Positions 61,788 to 64,000 of a stretch of DNA of 64,000 nucleotides are shown in pieces. Source of the DNA: Veillonella sp. (GTDB taxonomy: Bacteria > Bacillota > Negativicutes > Veillonellales > Veillonellaceae). The stretch is from assembly GCF_041333735.1 (NCBI RefSeq), contig NZ_JBGKFB010000001.1, forward strand, positions 861,001 to 925,000. The letters are read 5' to 3'. Both the position numbers and the translations under genes were made by a program. Positions within the stretch are counted from its first letter, which is position 1; the number at the start of each line of letters is the position of its first letter. The notes beneath the pieces are model-generated. The model saw only the letters and a list, made by a program, of their open reading frames with translations. It ran no database searches and was not told the DNA's origin.

Positions 61788-61886
61788 TATACTATAAGAA
61801 GCTAAAGATTGTAAGTGCTGCTCCACTGAGTGCACAAAAGAAATCACCTAGGAACTGCGACATACCTAGGTGGTTTCTTTAATTAT
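61788..61886 (+). ncRNA. Candidate antitoxin small RNA, unit 1
   Basis: TATACT (61788-61793) is a -10 box; the -35 is poor. The RNA would start near 61800, contain GATTGTA (61807-61813) and CACTGAGTGCAC (61824-61835), and end in a strong hairpin at 61837-61880 (CACCTAGG/CCTAGGTG core with a 12-nt loop and T run). Unit 2, 123 bases downstream, has the same order of elements: TATACTATAAG, GATTGTAAG, CACTG..GCAC, hairpin with a 12-nt loop AAC-GCGA-ATA. No coding frame. It has no toxin of its own nearby. Confidence 0.55.
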
Positions 61887-61888
61887 AA

Positions 61889-62001
61889 TGGACAAAATTC
61901 TAAAATAATGTATACTATAAGTAGCTGAAGGATTGTAAGAATTCACTGTAAGCACAAAAAAACTCCCTCAAGAACGGCGAAATACTTGAGGGAGTTTTTT
62001 A
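61889..62001 (+). ncRNA. Candidate antitoxin small RNA, unit 2, with shared bidirectional terminator
   Basis: TGGACA (61889-61894), 16 bp, TATACT (61911-61916); RNA start near 61923. It carries GATTGTA (61931-61937) and CACTGTAAGCAC (61944-61955). The terminator AACTCCCTCAAG/CTTGAGGGAGTT (61961-61996) has A7 before and T6 after, so it also ends the toxin mRNA coming from the right. The two motifs recur in the same orientation at 62181-62187 and 62126-62136, so this RNA is complementary to the toxin mRNA at its 5' end and at its start codon. This is the par (Fst/RNA II) design. Confidence 0.65.
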
Positions 62002-62029
62002 TTGCTTATAATCGTCTAAGCTAACGGGG

Positions 62030-62128
62030 TTAATCACCATGAAACTTCCTATCTAACCACTTGCAAATGAGATAGCTGGTCACATTTACCACGATAGGAA
62101 TTAGAAGGATTATAAGAATATCTTTCAC
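62030..62128 (-). CDS. Fst-like small membrane toxin, 32 residues
   Basis: Minus-strand gene from GTG (62128) to TAA (62030-62032). The peptide begins MKDILIILLIPIVVNV, continues TSYLICKWLDRKF and ends HGD: charged start, one membrane helix with a proline, then a W-L-D-R polar tail. Fst/Ldr-type type I toxins share this plan, including KD at the start and an I-x-P-I-V helix. AGGAGG lies 7 bases before the GTG but is buried in a hairpin. The mRNA converges on small RNA unit 2 and shares its terminator. Such toxins depolarise or perturb the membrane of cells that lose the antitoxin RNA. Confidence 0.75.
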   Translation of the reverse strand: MKDILIILLIPIVVNVTSYLICKWLDRKFHGD

Positions 62129-62133
62129 TGTTG

Positions 62134-62202
62134 CACCTCCTTTCTGTACCTGATTCCCCAGAACGGAGTGGTGACATCTTGATTGTAGTACATATAACTA
62201 TA
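62134..62202 (-). promoter_or_regulatory. Toxin mRNA 5' region: -10 box and hairpin hiding the ribosome site
   Basis: In the minus-strand RNA, CACC-A-CTCC-G-TTCTG (62173-62159) pairs with CAGAA-A-GGAG-GTG (62146-62134) and encloses the AGGAGG (62136-62141), leaving a 12-nt loop. This is the translation block known in fst mRNA. TATAGT (62197-62202) is a plausible -10 with a poor -35 (TTACAC). Transcription from about 62190 would place the GATTGTA complement at the 5' end. Confidence 0.6.
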
Positions 62203-62284
62203 TATTTCTTATGCAATTCGTGTAATTATCATGTATAGTAGATATATATCGGTAATAACGTATGAAATTAAAATTGGAGGCTGT

Positions 62285-63076
62285 ATGTCTTTATTTGAGT
62301 TAGAGAAGAGCTTGTCTTTTGATGAATATATAGCGTCCTTTGATGCAGAGAGAGTAGAGAAGGTACGCGGTTTTGTAGATTGGCTTGCTCAGTATCAAGG
62401 TAGTTTTGTCCATAATCCTTGGGGTGAGGTAAATCCTGATTTAGAGATTGTCACAAAGGGCTTTGATGCGGCACAGGTGCGCCGAGATAATTTGGTCGCT
62501 TATTTATTGCCGCGCTTAGGTCGAGCTAAGGTCTTTGTAGTGGCAGAGGCTGTAGGATACCAAGGAGGCCGCTTTACAGGGATTGCCATTACTTGTGAAA
62601 GAATGCTATTAGATAAGCACAAAACCATTCGTGCGAAGGATGTAACGACTATTCAGTTGGAACGTACTAGTTCACCTACTAGCTCTTTGTTAAAAGGAAC
62701 ACAGCAAAAGGATGGTTTTAATGAACCTACTGACACTGTAGTATGGAGTGCCATTGTTGAAAAGGGTATCAATACCTATGATACATTGTTGTGGAATATA
62801 TTCCCCTTTCATCCACATAAGGATGGCAACCCATTGACTAATCGCACACCTACGGATAAAGAGCAACAACTAGGTTGGGAGTATACAAAACGCTTGTTAG
62901 ATTTACATCTTGAACTAGGCGGTGTAGAACCTCTTGTGCTCGCCGTAGGGCAAAAGTCTGCTGATACAATGGGCAAATTTGGCTTGTCTGCCATTGGTTT
63001 GCGACATCCCGCAAACGGCGGAGCTAATCTCTATCGACAAGGATTTGCTGAGGCGGTAGCTACCTATTTAAAATAA
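62285..63076 (+). CDS. Uracil-DNA glycosylase superfamily protein
   Basis: 263 residues from MSLFELEKSLSF, behind TTGGAGG; an upstream in-frame ATG at 62231 lacks a site. RAKVFVVAEAVGYQGGRFTGIAITCERML corresponds to the GEAPG---G-TG-PFT water-activating loop, and LRHPANGGANLYRQGF to the HPS-type insertion loop, with HPHKDGNPLTNRTPT between. UDG-fold enzymes remove damaged bases, but the catalytic Asp/Asn positions differ enough that activity is uncertain. Confidence 0.75.
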   Translation: MSLFELEKSLSFDEYIASFDAERVEKVRGFVDWLAQYQGSFVHNPWGEVNPDLEIVTKGFDAAQVRRDNLVAYLLPRLGRAKVFVVAEAVGYQGGRFTGIAITCERMLLDKHKTIRAKDVTTIQLERTSSPTSSLLKGTQQKDGFNEPTDTVVWSAIVEKGINTYDTLLWNIFPFHPHKDGNPLTNRTPTDKEQQLGWEYTKRLLDLHLELGGVEPLVLAVGQKSADTMGKFGLSAIGLRHPANGGANLYRQGFAEAVATYLK

Positions 63077-63142
63077 TAGGTGATTGAGATTATTAAAATA
63101 ATAAGTAATTGAGATAATTAAAATAATAAAAGATTGAGAGTT
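63068..63142 (+). repeat. Three 25-bp tandem repeats across the UDG-like gene stop codon
   Basis: Units begin TTAAAATAATA at 63068, 63093 and 63118 and share -GATTGAGA- or AATTGAGA inside. The first unit contains the last two codons and the stop. Confidence 0.85.
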
Positions 63143-63156
63143 TCGGAGAGAAGTTT

Positions 63157-63471
63157 ATGAAACGGTATATTTCTGTCATTGAAGAGAATGGTGCGTGGCA
63201 TATCGAGGGCTTTTACAAAACTATGCCAGATGATGACAAATAGAATATGATATATCTAAATAGCGTTAACATGGGGGCTACCCTCTTTTGTTAACGCTAT
63301 TTTTATGTTACAATAGACATAACGTATGAAAGCGAGGCTTTCATCAAAATCGATCGGATTATATTGCAAGACCCATTGGATAGGGACGAAGAGAACGTAC
63401 CCGTCGCGGCTGACATGTCTAATGATGGCAATATACTCATTTGCTATGGCAAATGGTCACAACAACACTAG
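63157..63471 (+). pseudogene. Small gene interrupted by an in-frame segment with a terminator hairpin
   Basis: From ATG 63157 (behind CGGAGAGAA) a 28-residue start reads MKRYISVIEENGAWHIEGF...PDDDK and meets TAG at 63241. In the same frame, from GAG at 63334, EAFIKIDRIILQDPLDRD ... DGNILICYGKWSQQH runs to TAG at 63469-63471, with no start codon of its own. The two parts read as one acidic protein of about 73 residues split by 93 bases (63241-63333). The insert holds a second stop (63292) and a terminator-like stem AATAGCGTTAAC/GTTAACGCTATTTTT (63259-63305). Family unknown. Confidence 0.5.
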
Positions 63472-63519
63472 GAACGGCAAAAATTGATAGCGCATTTTTG
63501 CGCCCATTTGACGAGACGC

Positions 63520-63542
63520 TAGTATTTTAGCGCCTTTTTCTT
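63520..63542 (+). terminator. Weak terminator before the Arg-rich gene
   Basis: CGCTA-GTATTT-TAGCG followed by CCTTTTTCTTT. It would end transcripts from the disrupted small gene. Confidence 0.5.
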
Positions 63543-63595
63543 TGTGTGGCCTCCATAGCATAGATCAATTCAAGTGATAGGTGAGAAAAGAAACT

Positions 63596-64000
63596 ATGTT
63601 AAATAAAATAATGAACAAAATTTTAGGAGGAACTGTGAATACAACAGATAATCAGGTTACTGCACAAGTGAAAGCAGAACCAACAGTAGCAAAACCTGCT
63701 ACTCGTACAGCTGCGGCTGAAGGCGAACATAAACAGACTCGCCGCCGCACTAATACACGCCGCCCTGCTGGCGAGGGTCGTACTCGTCAACATGCAACTG
63801 GTGAAGGTGAAGGCACAACACGCCAACGCCGTACAAATACTCGTACAAATGCAAATGGTGGTCGTACTAATACGACACGCCGTACAAATACACGTCGCAA
63901 TGCTGAGCAAGGTGAAGGTCAAGAACGTACAGAACGTAAACCTCGTCAAACTCGTGCACCACGTGGTGAACGTAGTGAAAATACGCGTAATACGCGCTCT
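63596..64000 (+). CDS. Arg/Asn/Thr-rich N-terminus of a larger protein (runs off the window)
   Basis: Open from ATG 63596 to the last base. GTG at 63635, 4 bases after AGGAGG, is the alternative start (VNTTDNQVTAQVKAEP). After an Ala/Glu-rich 30 residues the chain is a basic low-complexity region with repeated RRTNTRR, EGR-TRQ and GE-RT-RKPRQTRAPRGE motifs, suited to binding RNA. Such N-terminal regions precede the Rho factor or RNA helicase/nuclease domains in some Firmicutes and Actinobacteria, but no catalytic domain is in view, so I do not name it. Confidence 0.7.
   Translation, partial: MLNKIMNKILGGTVNTTDNQVTAQVKAEPTVAKPATRTAAAEGEHKQTRRRTNTRRPAGEGRTRQHATGEGEGTTRQRRTNTRTNANGGRTNTTRRTNTRRNAEQGEGQERTERKPRQTRAPRGERSENTRNTRS

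Noticed and set aside
63241..63333. Programmed translational bypassing in the split small gene, as in phage T4 gene 60
   Set aside because: The AAA codon before the first stop has no matching landing codon in the frame that continues the protein, so the simplest reading is a disrupted gene.

Overview
The window looks like a chromosome segment of an anaerobic, low-GC Firmicute that has an outer membrane, most likely Veillonella or a close relative in the Negativicutes. This is inferred from gene content, not from a database search. Strong AGGAGG ribosome binding sites, U-tailed hairpin terminators, a Phd antitoxin and DUF1659/DUF2922 genes are Firmicute-like. A trimeric autotransporter with a YadA-type outer-membrane anchor needs a second membrane. 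Phosphotransacetylase and a fumarate reductase/succinate dehydrogenase with an HdrB-like third subunit fit an organism that ferments lactate or succinate to propionate. Katalase-type defence (katA, sodA, glutathione peroxidase) fits an oral or gut anaerobe that meets oxygen.

Layout. 1-6.5 kb: purine genes (purB end, purA), an MFS exporter, and an ArsR-type regulator coupled to dinB. 6.5-11.9 kb: secreted pectate lyase, katA, a secreted unknown and a secreted class B-type acid phosphatase. 11.9-17.7 kb: tRNA-Arg(CCT), then an AT-rich island with two DNA methyltransferases, an McrB-like NTPase and a LlaJI/McrC-type nuclease, which together form one restriction-modification system. 18-19.8 kb: trimeric autotransporter adhesin. 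19.9-27.4 kb: a one-strand run of a dozen small acidic proteins (DUF2262, SUKH-like, DUF1877, LRR, DUF2695 and unknowns), two of them frameshifted, resembling a polyimmunity locus. 27.5-44 kb: housekeeping and stress genes (ECF S component, orphan Phd antitoxin, MerR/CMD pair, PhnA, PgpA, nicotinamidase-like hydrolase, sodA, hemerythrin-like protein, PatB, GltA, LUD, pta), an IS200-type element and glutathione peroxidase. 44-50 kb: MBL hydrolase, two tandem DUF445 proteins and a two-component system. 50.8-54.3 kb: the sdhAB/hdrB-like operon. 54.7-64 kb: kinase-fold protein, DUF1659/DUF2922, DedA plus ArnT-like transferase, an Ssu/Tau-type ABC operon, a UDG-family protein, a broken small gene, and the start of an Arg-rich protein that runs off the window.

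The most interesting finds are two short toxin genes that are easily missed. Both have the layout of type I toxin-antitoxin loci. One (about 61.79-62.20 kb) encodes a 32-residue Fst-like membrane peptide whose mRNA converges on a small RNA and shares a bidirectional terminator with it. The small RNA carries direct repeats matching the toxin start region, and a second paralogous small RNA unit lies just upstream. The other (about 30.12-30.44 kb) encodes a 33-residue holin-like peptide with a consensus promoter of its own and a consensus promoter on the opposite strand. Three Fur/PerR-like boxes (katA, sodA and the sdh/two-component intergenic region) suggest an iron/peroxide regulon.
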